Shown here piece by piece: positions 36,677-47,471 of a DNA stretch of 64,000 bases; the stretch's first letter is position 1; each line of letters opens with the position of its first letter. The position numbers and the translations under genes are program-made. The notes beneath the pieces are model-generated. The model had not been told where the DNA came from. It saw only the letters and a program-made list of their open reading frames with translations, and did not search any database. Source of the DNA: Torymus aiolomorphi (lineage: Eukaryota > Arthropoda > Insecta > Hymenoptera > Torymidae); assembly GCA_036365515.1 (NCBI GenBank), contig CM070873.1, positions 261,303,575-261,367,574 of the forward strand, given 5' to 3'.

Positions 36677-37499
36677 TCACATGGGTAAGGGTGCATCCCA
36701 TGCGTTACGGAAAAACTTACGGAATCGTAAAATCGTAATGGCGGTGATGCGAAATTTAAAATGTGTTAACTACATGATTAAATAATATGTAGTAAATGTG
36801 GGTCTGATTAGTTATATTATCATATTAATAAATAAAAACAATAATAGTCTTAATAACAATAAAATAATTAATTCCATAAAAGTTACTCGCAATTAATTAA
36901 TAACATTACATATTTATAATTTTTTAATATTCACTTTGTGCACAATCTAATTGATATTTATCTTCTTTTTCTTATTAAAAACATTGTTCATCAACAATAA
37001 ACAATGTTGTTTAACAGTATGTACATGGTAATAATTCATAATGAGCGGGGCCATTCCGTACGAAAATTTCAACACCCTATTCCCATGGAGTACTTTTTTT
37101 TTAGCGGAATGGTTTTCTAACCTCACTTTCAGTTAAAACTTATTAAAATTTGTTGATATAATACTAAAATTGCATTAGAATAAATTAAAAAACAACAATT
37201 TAATAAATACGGAACAAAATAAAATTATGTTTCCTACAAATTTTGATAAGTTTTAACCGAAAGTGAGGTTAGAAAAGCATTCCGCTAAAAAAAAAGTACT
37301 CCATGGGAATAGGGCTTTGTAAAAACGTAACGGACATCCACGCGCCATTATTCGAATTACAAGTTCACTCCGATTTTGTCGTTCCATTTAATTTTACGGA
37401 ACGCATGTGTGTGTGGGATCGCACCCTAAAGCCAACAAGCCAGCAGTGTCACCGCCATCACGTGATTGGCGATGCTATACACCTTACCCATGTGAATAT
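36677..37499. repeat. Nested inverted repeats (possible MITE)
   Basis: Outer inverted ends TCACATGGGTAAGG (36,677) and CCTTACCCATGTGA (to 37,491) enclose a second, near-perfect inverted repeat at about 37,053-37,150 and 37,236-37,335 (CCCTATTCCCATGGAGTAC…AGCGGAATG). No coding sequence is present. Either two nested foldbacks or one element with complex arms. Confidence 0.6.
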
Positions 37500-37840
37500 A
37501 TGATGTTGTAATTTTTATATCGTTTATTGCGATTATTGCGAATTGCGTAAAATCAAGCTCGCATTGTCATCACTTTGCATAAACATCTACACATTATACG
37601 TAATACGTTATACACGAACAGTATGACATGACTTGATAACCATTGCGCGGTAACATGTCTGTAAGAGACGGTCACTAATGTTTTTTAGACCGTAAATTTT
37701 TCGCTTATTAGCTTTACTGTTTGCCATATGGTAACAAAAACTATTTTTTTTTTTTTTTAATAGTATGCAAAATCATAAGTGCATTGTTCTTCGTAATGAC
37801 ATTATTAATCAATTTTCGCTTTTATAAAAATACAGGGTTC
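37500..37840. other. AT-rich spacer, nothing recognised
   Basis: AT-rich DNA without features, ending at the hairpin cluster. Confidence 0.4.
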
Positions 37841-37865
37841 TCCTGAGTATTGCGGTCGTGCCTAT

Positions 37866-37988
37866 TATGTAAAAACGAAGTTTTTACATAGGGAGGGGGC
37901 AGGCGACGAGCGAAGCGAGAAGCAGGTGTGTGTGGAGGCGGGTGAGGGGGGGATGGCGTGCCGAAGGCACGCTGGGGGCGCAGCCCCC
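37866..37988. repeat. Cluster of GNA-triloop hairpins
   Basis: Three perfect hairpins with three-base loops: TATGTAAAAAC-GAA-GTTTTTACATA (37,866-37,890), GCGTGCC-GAA-GGCACGC (37,956-37,972) and GGGGGC-GCA-GCCCCC (37,974-37,988). The very stable mini-hairpin string GCGAAGC also occurs at 37,910-37,916. All loops close as C-GNA-G. The local sequence is GC-rich and unlike its flanks. Confidence 0.8.
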
Positions 37989-38015
37989 CTAGTTAATCAT
38001 CTTAAGACCTTTATA

Positions 38016-38563
38016 TCGACAGCTGAGAGGAAGAAGAACGTATCTCGGCGCATGGATGAAGAACGACTTATCTCGGCGTGCGGATGAAGAACGACGTATC
38101 TCGGCGCGAGGACGAAGAACAACGTATCTCGGCGCGAGGATGAAGAATGACGTATCTCGGCGCGCGGATGAAGAACGACGTATCTCGGCGCGCGGATGAA
38201 GAACGACGTATCTCGCCGCGAAAATGAAGAACGACGTATCTCGGCGCGCGGTTGAAGAACGACGTATTTCGCCGTGTATACTAGCTGTGTACTGGCCGTA
38301 AAAGCACCGAGATACGTCGTTCTTCAACCGCGCGCCGAGATACGTCGTTCTTCATTTTCTCGGCGAGATACGTCGTTCTTCATCCGCGCGCCGAGATACG
38401 TCGTTCTTCATCCGCGCGCCGAGATACGTCGTTCTTCGTCCGCGCACCGAGATACGTCGTTCTTCATCCTCGCCCCGAGATACGTCGTTCTTCGTCCGCG
38501 CGCCGAGATACATCGTTCTTTACCCGCGCGCTGAGATATGTTCTTCTTCCTCTCAGCCGTCGA
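38016..38563. mobile_element. TA-flanked foldback element made of 28 bp repeats
   Basis: Ends TCGACAGCTGAGAGG/CCTCTCAGCCGTCGA are flanked by TA. The left arm has about eight 28 bp units (TATCTCGGCGCGCGGATGAA plus GAACGACG), the right arm about eight in inverse orientation, around a unique core with ACTGGCCGTAAAAG. Peptides such as RRDTSFF readable on both strands are by-products. A second copy with an identifiable empty site lies at 51,648-51,952. Confidence 0.9.
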
Positions 38564-38649
38564 TATAATAATTATATATTCTGTGAGCAGAATAAACACC
38601 TTTTTAATACAATATTATGTAAGGAATATTAAATAATTAATAAAATAAC

Positions 38650-39735
38650 AGCATAAGCCTTTGCATCAGTTACTGTATCATTAATTTAGTTCCTGTATGT
38701 CAGTTAGTGTACATTGTTTTAATTACTGTGTGTCAGTTAGTGTACATTGTTTTAATTACTGTGTGTCAGTTAGTGTACATTGTTTTAATTACTGTGTGTC
38801 ACTTAGTATACAGTGTTTTAATTACTGTGCCTTAGATTCTGGACACTGTATTTAATCCTGTGTCTTTTTTTCTCACTCATCTGCATCTGCATAAACTATA
38901 CAAAATATATTTAAACATAAATTTGTTTTTTTTATATTATATTTAGTAGACTCCCTGCTGGAAATCATCCATTTCTTTGCCATTGGTGAAACGATTTTTT
39001 GAACCTTTTCTAGTGTTTTCACTCTACTTGGCTTTCATAAAATGGGAGAGAAATGGATGATTTCTAGCAGGGCTATGATTTACTACATATAGAAGTACTT
39101 ACTTATTATAGAAGAAAATAAAATAAAGATGGGAATAAAATATATTATTTTTAAATATATTAAAAACTGTGTTATTTGCTCTGTGGGTAAGCAACGAACG
39201 TCGAAGTTGACTTGCACAGGCGACGAAGAATGAGAAAGTAAGGTTAGCGTAGCCTACCGCGAGGGGGCACAGTAACTAAATACATTTACGAAAACTTGTC
39301 CAGTTACTGTGCACAGTAATAGAAACATGCCAAAAATTCATTTTAGTTACTGGATTATATTAAATTAAACAATAATATTAATCAAAACTACTTTTTTATT
39401 GTTCTTTTGTCAACTAGATGGGTTTTATAAACATTAAGTGTATTTTTTTATTATGAAAAATGTTATTTTTATAGTTTCTCAATCACTTTTGTATAGGCAT
39501 ATTCTTAAGCGTTTCGATAAGAAAATCATAGAAATCGCGATGAGAAATTTAATAAATTATTTTAAATATATTATAAGAATAATTAAGTCATACTGTGGGT
39601 TTAATAATAAAAAGCATGAATTGAACTGTATGTAAAAATTTAGATATTTATGATTAAATATGATTATACTCTACTATAAATGAAAATGATTTAAGGGCAC
39701 AGTAACTGAAGCGGCCACAGTAACTGGCACACTTA
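38650..39735. repeat. Region bounded by CAGTTACTGTG motifs, with a 33 bp tandem repeat
   Basis: CAGTTACTGT-type strings occur at the left side (38,666 on) and inverted (CACAGTAACTG) at 39,698-39,733. Four copies of a 33 bp unit (CAGTTAGTGTACATTGTTTT…) lie at 38,701-38,830. In between is AT-rich DNA. It may be a degraded TIR element, but the ends are not defined. Confidence 0.45.
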
Positions 39736-39904
39736 CCCTATCAATAATCAATACAAGACAAAACTCTTGCGTCAATATATCGCGATAATCTCGATATTGA
39801 ATATACTTCTGACCAGGGGCGAATTCAGTCCTGGGGCATGGGGGGGGGGGGGAGTATATCCCATGACCTTTTTTTAAGGAAGTGATGCAAAAAAAAATAA
39901 ACAA
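39736..39904. other. Spacer with a G14 run
   Basis: Contains a homopolymer of about 14 G near 39,840-39,853 and nothing else. Confidence 0.5.
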
Positions 39905-40735
39905 TTTTTAAACCCAAGTATCCGGGGGATATGAGGTCCACGCATATATGGGAGTCATGTAGACATGAAAAAATAAGTAAAACGATTATTTAAAATAATT
40001 TTTAAACCCAAGTAGCCGGGGGATATGAGGTCCATGCATATAAGGGAGTCATGTAGACATGAAAAAATAAGCAAAACGATTATTTAAATAAGTTTTAAAC
40101 CCAAGTAGCCGGAGATGTGAGGTCCACGCTTTTAGGGAGTCATATAGACATGAAAAAATAAGCAAAACAATTATTTAAATAATTTTTAAACCCAAGTAGG
40201 CGGGAGATATGAGTGCCACGCATATGAGGGAGCCATGTAGATATGAAAAATAAGCAAAAGGATTATTTAAATAATCTTTAAACCCAAGTAGCCGGGGGAC
40301 GCGAGGTCCACGCATATTAGCAAATTACGTATAGATTTGCAACAATAAGCAAGACCATTATTTAAACAATTTTTAAACCCAAGTAGGCGGGGGATATGAG
40401 GTTCACGCATATTAGGGAATTACGTAGATGTACAACAGACAATTATTTATAGTATCCCCCGCCTATTCGAGTTTAAAAATTATTTAAATAATCGTTTTGC
40501 TAATTTTTTATGTCTACATGACTTCCTTATATGTGTGGACCTCATATCCCCCGCCTACTTTGGTTTAAAAATTCTTTAAATAATTGTCTCGCTTATTGCT
40601 GCACATCTACGAAATTCCCTAATATGCGTGGACCTCGCGTCCCTCGGCTACTTGAGATTAAAAATTATGTAAATAATCGTTTTGCTAATTTTTTATGTCT
40701 ACATGACTCCCTTATATGCGTGGACCTCATTTGTC
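39905..40735. repeat. Palindromic array of ~93 bp repeats
   Basis: Six direct copies of an approximately 93 bp unit (TTTTTAAACCCAAGTAGCCG…, starts near 39,905, 39,999, 40,092, 40,183, 40,275, 40,370) are followed by three inverted copies (to 40,735). The two arms face each other around 40,450, so the whole can fold back. Confidence 0.85.
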
Positions 40736-40763
40736 TATAATGTGAAAAGACTTATTGAGCACA

Positions 40764-40934
40764 ATGGCTGGTTCTGTTTCTGTTGAACGCTTTTTTTCAC
40801 AACTATCATTAATTGTAAGTTGTAACAGAGGTTCATTGAGTTATGATTCGGTTAGGGCTTTAGGGTGCATCAATTAGTGGATAAAATGTTCATTGCCAGA
40901 TTTTGTATGTCAAATAAATTTTGATAAGAAATAA
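40764..40934 (+). pseudogene. hAT transposase C-terminal relic
   Basis: Readable as MAGSVSVERFFSQLSLIVS, then SYDSVRALGCIN, an in-frame stop, WIKCSLPDF and a stop at 40,932. The S-V-E-R-F-F-S motif and following Leu-rich stretch are those of the hAT dimerisation domain. Only about 55 codons remain, with one in-frame stop (TAG at 40,875-40,877), between the 93 bp array and the left end of a large TIR element. Confidence 0.65.
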
Positions 40935-42688
40935 AAAACTGCTGCCAATTCATTGGCCCATGGCTTCCTCAAACTTAATTTGCGTATTCCTTTAATTAAT
41001 TTTTAATAACAAAATTTATTATTTTTGCAACAATTTATGTCATAATTATAATTAAATTCATTTATGAAGATTAAAAAGTATTAATTTTTAAATTATGTAT
41101 AAAATATGAATAAAATAATTTGTATGATTTTTTTTTTAAATTATGTGTGAAAAATAAATAAAATAATTGATTGTAATATTGATTGTCAAAACCTTTTAAA
41201 ATTCCTAAATAACCTTTACTTCAAATTACATTTTCTTTGTGAAATTTCACACATAGGGTACTTGCCTCTAGTAGTATGCCTGTCCATATTTGTGTGCTCT
41301 TTCTGGAATTTCCGATCTAAGAAAAAGGTTCTAACCTTAAAAATAATAAATGGATATTGCAAAACAAAAGCAGGTACACAACATGTGCGCATAGCGCATA
41401 GCGCATGTCATTTCCATTTTCTAGTATATATATAAATGCGTTCCCGAATAATTACGATTTTAAAAGAGGGCTAAAATAGTTTTAACCTCAAATATATCTG
41501 AAATTCATAAACGAATTCTTTTACTCTATGAACTCTTCTAATAAATAAATACAAACTCTACATCTCCACCAAATGTCAAAGAAATTAAAACAATTTCAAT
41601 GTAGTTATATTGTGCGACAACAAAGAAAGTCATTTTCAAAACTACTAAAATATTAAATATCAAACATCTCAAAAACTAACCATATCATCTGGATGAAATT
41701 TTACACAGGCATTGCCTATATCGCATACAAAATAGTCTATAAATGTTAAGCTGATACATGAAATCGTCATTGAGAAATTACGATTTTGAAAAAAACCGTA
41801 AAAAAATGTTAACCTTAAATATCTCTAAAAATCATGAGGCAATAATTTTACCTAAAGGATTTATACGATAATATATAAAATCTACATCTCCACAAAATTT
41901 CAACATGATTAAATCAATTTTTGTTTTCTCTAGTTATCATGCGACAAAGACAATGACTTTGTAAAATACGAAAATTTTCAAAATCAAATATCTCAAAAAG
42001 TAAGCAGACATATTATCTATATCACGTACAAAATTGTCTATAAATTTGGAGCTGATACATGGAGCCGTTCTCGAGAAATTACGATTTGAAAAAAAGGATA
42101 AAAAAAATTTATCCTCAAATAGTTCTGAAATTTCTGGACCAATCATTTTGCTCAAAGAACTCGACCGAGAGCTATCCAAAATCTACAAGGAATTTCGAAG
42201 CGATTAAGTAAGTTTTACTCCCGTAATCGTTGGACATAAAAAACTTATTTTTTTCATATTTCAATTTTTTTCTCAAAAACTAGTCGACAAAATGGATTCA
42301 AATTTTTACAGATTATAGCTATTTATATTCTGCATTATCATTATTTTTTTCAAAAAAATTGACCGTTTAGTTTCGGAGTTACAGGCTTAAAAAAAACACG
42401 TTTTTGTTAATAACAAAAGAACTGTGATAGCTAGAGAAATTTTTTTTTTAGAAAATATAGGTATTTTAATGCTCTTTCGAATGCTAGCCATTCGATTCAA
42501 ATATCTTGGTCTTATCATTAAAAAAAAGCGAAAATCAATTTTGAGAAAATCGAAAATTCGAAATAAAACAAAAACGCATCGGCCCAATCAAAAAACGAAT
42601 TTTTGACTCGCCATCACACAAAAAAAATAAAAAAAAATGAGACCTGTTGTCCGGTTAAAATCGATCGAATAGAAGCTGAGATCCAGGT

Positions 42689-42730
<42 letters not shown>

Positions 42731-42881
42731 GCACGCACGCACATCCATACAGACACACACACATCCATACAGACATTTTTCAATAATCATGTATTTTGAT
42801 TCCTAACACCACGAAAAACAATTATAACATGTTTTTACAACTCAAAAAATTACTATCACAAAGTTTCCTGTAGGAGGAAGC
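40933..42881. mobile_element. Large TIR element II, left arm only
   Basis: Starts with the same terminal sequence as 23,877 and 44,149 (GCTGCCAATTCATTGGCCCA…GGCTTCCTCAAACTTAATTT). The first 400 bp align with 23,880-24,300. It then carries ~300 bp degenerate subterminal repeats (ATCTCTGAAAT, GATTAAG, CGACAAAGA). The part 42,200-42,600 matches 31,020-31,400 inverted, and 42,640-42,881 matches the AC-core MITE family. No right terminus was found, so the copy is truncated or split. Confidence 0.6.
42690..42745. repeat. (AC)n microsatellite
   Basis: AC run followed by GCACGCAC units, in the arm of a MITE-like sequence. Confidence 0.9.
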
Positions 42882-43200
42882 AATTATATACTTAATTATT
42901 TCTCGAACCTTTTACACCAGATTCGTAATAAAAAAGTTTGTCATTAATAAGTACAATTCCTTTTACGCATTTGTTTGTTTTATTGTAATAATTGTAATAA
43001 ATTATAGAATGATATTGTTAAAAATGAAGTTATAACGAGGTTTTGTGGTAGTAAATTGTCGACATCGATATTCTCGGCACAAGACCAATACAATATCGAG
43101 ACAAGATCGATATTCTCATTAACCAATATCGAACAATATCGAAACAATATTTTGATTTACCATTATAGTGCGATATCGAGATAATATTTTCCAAAATGTC
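42882..43200. other. Spacer with ATATCGA-rich motifs
   Basis: AT-rich. From 43,060 to 43,190 several variants of CAATATCGAGAC/CGATATTCTC recur irregularly. No gene is seen. Confidence 0.4.
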
Positions 43201-43208
43201 GTTTTGTC

Positions 43209-43830
43209 TTGTATTGCGGCAGCCCTAACTCCTATCTAGGAGCTGGCTTGGCTGGGGCTCCAGGTTTCCTTGGCCGCGTCTGTATCCGCTGTAGAGGGAC
43301 ATCCGTGAGTTCGCAGCTGATAGGGCGTCGTGCTATCCGAGTACAGGGAGCTACTACAGGTCGTACTGACCGCGTCGGCAGTTTTCCGTTGTTGGTGGAC
43401 GCTGGTAGTGGAGTAGTCTCCGCAACGTTCGCCGGACCATCAAAGTTCAGGCTGCTGAACGTGCCGCGTTGGGCACGCTGGGTGGACTGGTGGCACTGGC
43501 TGTGCGGACTTCCCTGACTGGACGGCTGTGCAATAGACACTGCAGCATGTCGTAGTAGCGTCGTTTACATCGACCCGCTACTGCCAGGAGTCGATGATGT
43601 GGCCTGGTTTGGCTGTTCCTGGCAGTAGCTGCGCCTGGTTTCTTGAGGTAGCCCCATTGTACTTATTCACCATTAAACGGTGCATATGCGGCACCATCAC
43701 CTCCCATTTTCCCATGCTCTTCTGGATCCGCTCTGTAAGCTCATCCACGTGCTCAGGCCGTCGAATTTCGATGCCGACAAAGGCATGCTCATCTGGATGG
43801 TTCTGCAGCATATCTACAGTAGCTGTTAAT
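43209..43830 (-). pseudogene. Unrecognised coding-like fragment
   Basis: A GC-balanced patch among AT-rich repeats. On the minus strand, after a possible splice acceptor (TTATTAACAG, near 43,825), a frame reads MLQNHPDEHAFVGIEIRRPE, HVDELTERIQKSMGKW and ends at 43,578. A second minus frame (43,540-43,232, 102 codons, Pro/Ser-rich, ending KPGAPAKPAPR) follows. A plus-strand frame is also open over 43,209-43,517, so direction is uncertain. Composition suggests a captured gene or transposon ORF. I do not recognise the protein. Confidence 0.3.
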
Positions 43831-43839
43831 AATAATAAA

Positions 43840-44148
43840 TATCTTTATAAAACTGTAAAAAAAGATAAAAAATATCCGGATTGGGAATGCATATAACATT
43901 AATTTACAATTTCTTTACAGTTATTTACAGTTATTTTACAGTTTTTCACAAAAATAATCATCTTTTTTGCTTATAATTACTATTTTTAATCTAAAGAACT
44001 GTAAATAAATGTTAATAACTGTTAATAACTGTAAATAACAGTAAATAACTGTTAATAACTGTAAATAACAGTAAATAACAGTTATTTACTTCTCGATTTT
44101 CCAAAGAAATATTCGATTTTATTATTGTAAATGTTTTTACAACAATTC
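43840..44148. repeat. TTAACAGTTATTTACAG-type inverted minisatellite
   Basis: Short units of TTATTTACAG (43,905-43,950) face inverted units AACTGTAAATAACAGTAAATAA (44,000-44,092), giving an AT-rich foldback. Confidence 0.7.
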
Positions 44149-45247
44149 AAAAAACCGCTGTCAATTCATTGGCACGTAGCTTCCTCAAACACAATTTACT
44201 GATTCCTTTAATTAATTTTTAATTCCAATATTTAAAATTTAATACTTTATTTTGTACGGTGAGACTATTTTAAATTCAATGTTAAACGTATTTCTCGGCA
44301 TCTAATTCGCCATCGTATCTATCTAATTTCATGTATCGGTGAAGTGCGCTGTAAATTAACCTCAATAAAAAACAAAAGCAAGTGAACAACACGCACGCGT
44401 AGCACGCGTCATTTCCATTTTCTAGTATACATATACCAGAAAAATTACGATATGAAAAGAGGGCTAAATCAGTTTTAACCTCGAATATCTCTGAAATTCG
44501 TAAACGAATTCTTTTACCCTAAGAACACATATAATAAATAATATACACTCTACATCTCCGCCAAATTTTAAAGAAATTAAAACAATTTTTCTCTAGTTAT
44601 CCGGCGACAAAGAAAATGACTTTGTAAAATAGGAAAATGTTGAATATCAAAAAGTAATAGTACGATCTTGATGGAAATTCACATACATAATATCTATATC
44701 ACATACAAAATTGTCTAGAAATCTGGAGCCGATCCATCGAGCCGTTCTCGAGAAATTACGATTTGAGAAAAAGTTAAAAACATTTTAACCTCAAATATCT
44801 CTGAAATTTATGGATCAATCCCTTTGCCCAAAGAACTCTCTTGATTCGTATACAAAATCTACCTCTACAAAGAATTTCAAAGCGATTAAGCCAATTTTAC
44901 TCTAGTTGTGCAACGACAAAAAAAAAACACTTTTTTATAAATTATTTTTTTTCTCTAAAAATAATGAATAAAAAAACAAAAATTGAGCAAGTTATAGTAC
45001 TCAATATTCTTTATAACCAAAAAAATATTCATGTCAATAGCTTTTTTTAATTTCGAAATATAATCTATTTACAAAAAATTACGTTTTCATCAATAACTTA
45101 TAACGAAATATAGCTATAGACTTTTTTTTGCTTCCTCCTAGAGGAAGCTTTGTGATAGTAAAAAAAAAAGTTTGTGAGATAATGTCTTAGGAATGTTGTA
45201 TAGAAAATTTGGAATCGAAATACACCATTTTTAGAAAATGTCCGTAT

Positions 45248-45250
45248 GGA

Positions 45251-45278
<28 letters not shown>
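45248..45278. repeat. (TG)n microsatellite
   Basis: About 15 TG units in the left arm of the MITE. Confidence 0.9.
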
Positions 45279-45285
<7 letters not shown>

Positions 45286-45545
45286 CCGTATATTTTAAAT
45301 TGTAGAGAATTTTATTCTGCATACAGAGAATTCATAATATATAAACAATATTCGTTCTAAATATTAAAATAATCAAAAATAAAAATTTTCAAAATTGAAA
45401 AATCGTTATAAAAAACAAAAAAAATCGATTTTTTTCAAAAATAGAATATTGACCCCAACTGTGTAAGCAAAATAAAAAAATGATCACTCTCTCCTTAAAA
45501 TCGGTCAAGTAGATCATGAGATATCAGCGCATACGGACACACGCA

Positions 45546-45546
<1 letters not shown>

Positions 45547-45607
<61 letters not shown>
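45547..45607. repeat. (AC)n microsatellite
   Basis: About 30 AC units in the right arm of the MITE. Confidence 0.9.
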
Positions 45608-45611
<4 letters not shown>

Positions 45612-45899
45612 GACACACAACCATACGGACATTTTCTAAAAATAGTGTATTTCGATTCCAAATTTGCTAAACAATATTCCTAACACATTTTCTCAAAAAC
45701 TTTTTTTTTACTATCACAAAGCTTCCTCTAGGAGGAAGCAAAAATCGTTGTCCAATATCTAGCACACTCGTTACCCATGGCAGAAGATTAACATATTGAA
45801 CTTCTGCCGCAGGTCATGAGCATGCTAGATAGCGGAAAACAATTTTGCTTCCTCATAGAGGAAGCTTTGTAACGGTGAAAAAAATTTTCGAAAAAAAAA

Positions 45900-47471
45900 A
45901 TGTTCAAAAAGATGTGTTCAATAACCAACATGGCGTCGAAAGGAAAGAAGCCTCCGGATCGCTCCGGAGGAAAATTTTACAAGTGCCACGACGACACAAA
46001 GTATGAATCGGTGGTTTGTATTATTTGTGAAGATGTATATCACCTGAAGGATTTTGTGAGAAGAAATTGTGGAATAATGCTAAGTGAAACTCTTGCCATA
46101 TGTAAAGGCCATGCCGAGGTAGACATAACCTCAATAAATAAAGACCTCATGTTGACGAACGAAGCGAAAATTATATTGGCGCAAATTAAAAACTACACAA
46201 AATGTGCAGTTTCAAAGAACGAACAGAGGTTTGTAAGGATAATTACAGAAATGGAAATAAAGCAACAAGAACAAGAAAGATTAATTGAAGAACAACAACA
46301 GCAAATAATTCAAATGCAACAAGAAGAGACGTTACAACAAAAATCAAAACAAGCACACTATGAAACACAGATGGATATAGATAATATCTTTGGTCAAGAT
46401 AACGTTTCTGAAAATACAGAACTGGAGAGCATAAAAGTAGAAAACGAATTATTAAGAGACCTAACAAAAGAATTAAAAGATAAAAACAAAATATTAAAAG
46501 AGCAACTATTAGACAAAAATAATCTACTAAATGAATTAATAAAAAAAGAGAAAGAAAGTGTAAGTAAACGCTACAGTAAAAATACCTATGCTGAAATTAC
46601 AGTAGGCAAAATACAAAAACCAAAACGAATACCACGAATAACAATAAAAAAAACCAATGAAGAGGAAACGTTACAACAATTAAAACAAAAAATAACACAC
46701 TACTTAGTTCAAGATAAATCAATAAAAACAAATAAAGTATTTGAAAAGAAAAATAAGGATGAGATAGTTTTAAATGTATGTGACACTCAAAGTGTAGATA
46801 AGGCTGTGGAAATACTAAACTCTCATCTTACGGGAGTGTGCAAAGTAAATATAGAAGAGCTTAATAAGCCAAAAATGAAAATAGTTGGAATTCTAAACTG
46901 TGAAGAAATGAATGACGAGCAACTACAAGAGGACATCAATAAGAGAAATTTTAACAATCACAATAATGGTTGTACGATACTGTATACCTATACAAATAAA
47001 AACAAAGGGACACAATCAGCTTTAATAGAAGTTACTTCTGATATATATAAAGAAATTAGAGAGAATAAAAACAAAATATATATTGGACATCAAAAATGTA
47101 TAGTTTATGACATAATGGATGTGAAGCCTTGCTTTAATTGTGGAAGATACGGTCATAAAAGTAAAAAGTGCTTCAACAATGCCACGTGTATAAAATGCAC
47201 AGGTTTGCATAATGCAAGCGAATGTGTAGTAAGAGACAGAAAATGCGCCAACTGTGCATATAGCAACAATAAATATGGAACTAAATATGAAATAAATCAC
47301 GAAGCAACAGATTATGACAGATGTGAAATTTTTAGAAAGATGGTAAAGAAGTATATTGACGCTACAGACTACAGCGTTCAACCCGTAGTTCCAAAAAACA
47401 TAGGTAAAGTAGGCAACTACATTAACAAATCAACGACAGAGAGAAGTACAACTTCATTAACAGCAAGATAA
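45900..47471 (+). CDS. LINE-D ORF1, Gag-like RNA-binding protein (523 aa)
   Basis: An intact ORF. Its product would bind element RNA and form the RNP. Residues 29-71 hold Cys40-x2-Cys43, His48, Cys57, Cys68 and His71, a PHD-like metal-binding pattern known from some non-LTR ORF1 proteins. Residues about 115-220 are Gln/Glu-rich and heptad-like, a probable coiled coil for multimer formation. A region around 270-400 may be an RRM-like fold. From about 410 come three knuckles: CFNCGRYGHKSKKC, CIKCTGLHNASEC and CANC…H…C. The start at 45,900 is the first ATG; a second (codon 11) is also possible. No damage is seen, unlike ORF2. Confidence 0.85.
   Translation: MFKKMCSITNMASKGKKPPDRSGGKFYKCHDDTKYESVVCIICEDVYHLKDFVRRNCGIMLSETLAICKGHAEVDITSINKDLMLTNEAKIILAQIKNYTKCAVSKNEQRFVRIITEMEIKQQEQERLIEEQQQQIIQMQQEETLQQKSKQAHYETQMDIDNIFGQDNVSENTELESIKVENELLRDLTKELKDKNKILKEQLLDKNNLLNELIKKEKESVSKRYSKNTYAEITVGKIQKPKRIPRITIKKTNEEETLQQLKQKITHYLVQDKSIKTNKVFEKKNKDEIVLNVCDTQSVDKAVEILNSHLTGVCKVNIEELNKPKMKIVGILNCEEMNDEQLQEDINKRNFNNHNNGCTILYTYTNKNKGTQSALIEVTSDIYKEIRENKNKIYIGHQKCIVYDIMDVKPCFNCGRYGHKSKKCFNNATCIKCTGLHNASECVVRDRKCANCAYSNNKYGTKYEINHEATDYDRCEIFRKMVKKYIDATDYSVQPVVPKNIGKVGNYINKSTTERSTTSLTAR

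Larger units (their letters stand above)
45130..45739. mobile_element. MITE with AC/TG core and self-complementary ends
   Basis: Inverted arms of about 170 bp (45,130-45,300 and 45,605-45,739) contain TTTGTGATAGTAAAAAAA, GGAATCGAAATACAC and GTCCGTATGG, and pass into TG/AC microsatellite. Each end is itself a small hairpin GCTTCCTC-CTA-GAGGAAGC. The same end occurs alone at 42,863-42,881 and 45,847-45,865. Confidence 0.75.

Noticed and set aside
38041..38540. Regular 28 bp repeats resembling a CRISPR array
   Set aside because: The units are directly adjacent with no unique spacers, the two halves are inverted, and the context is eukaryotic. It is a foldback element.
46243..47381. Minus-strand ORFs opposite LINE-D ORF1
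   Set aside because: Hydrophobic shadows of an AT-rich coding strand whose plus strand has zinc knuckles.
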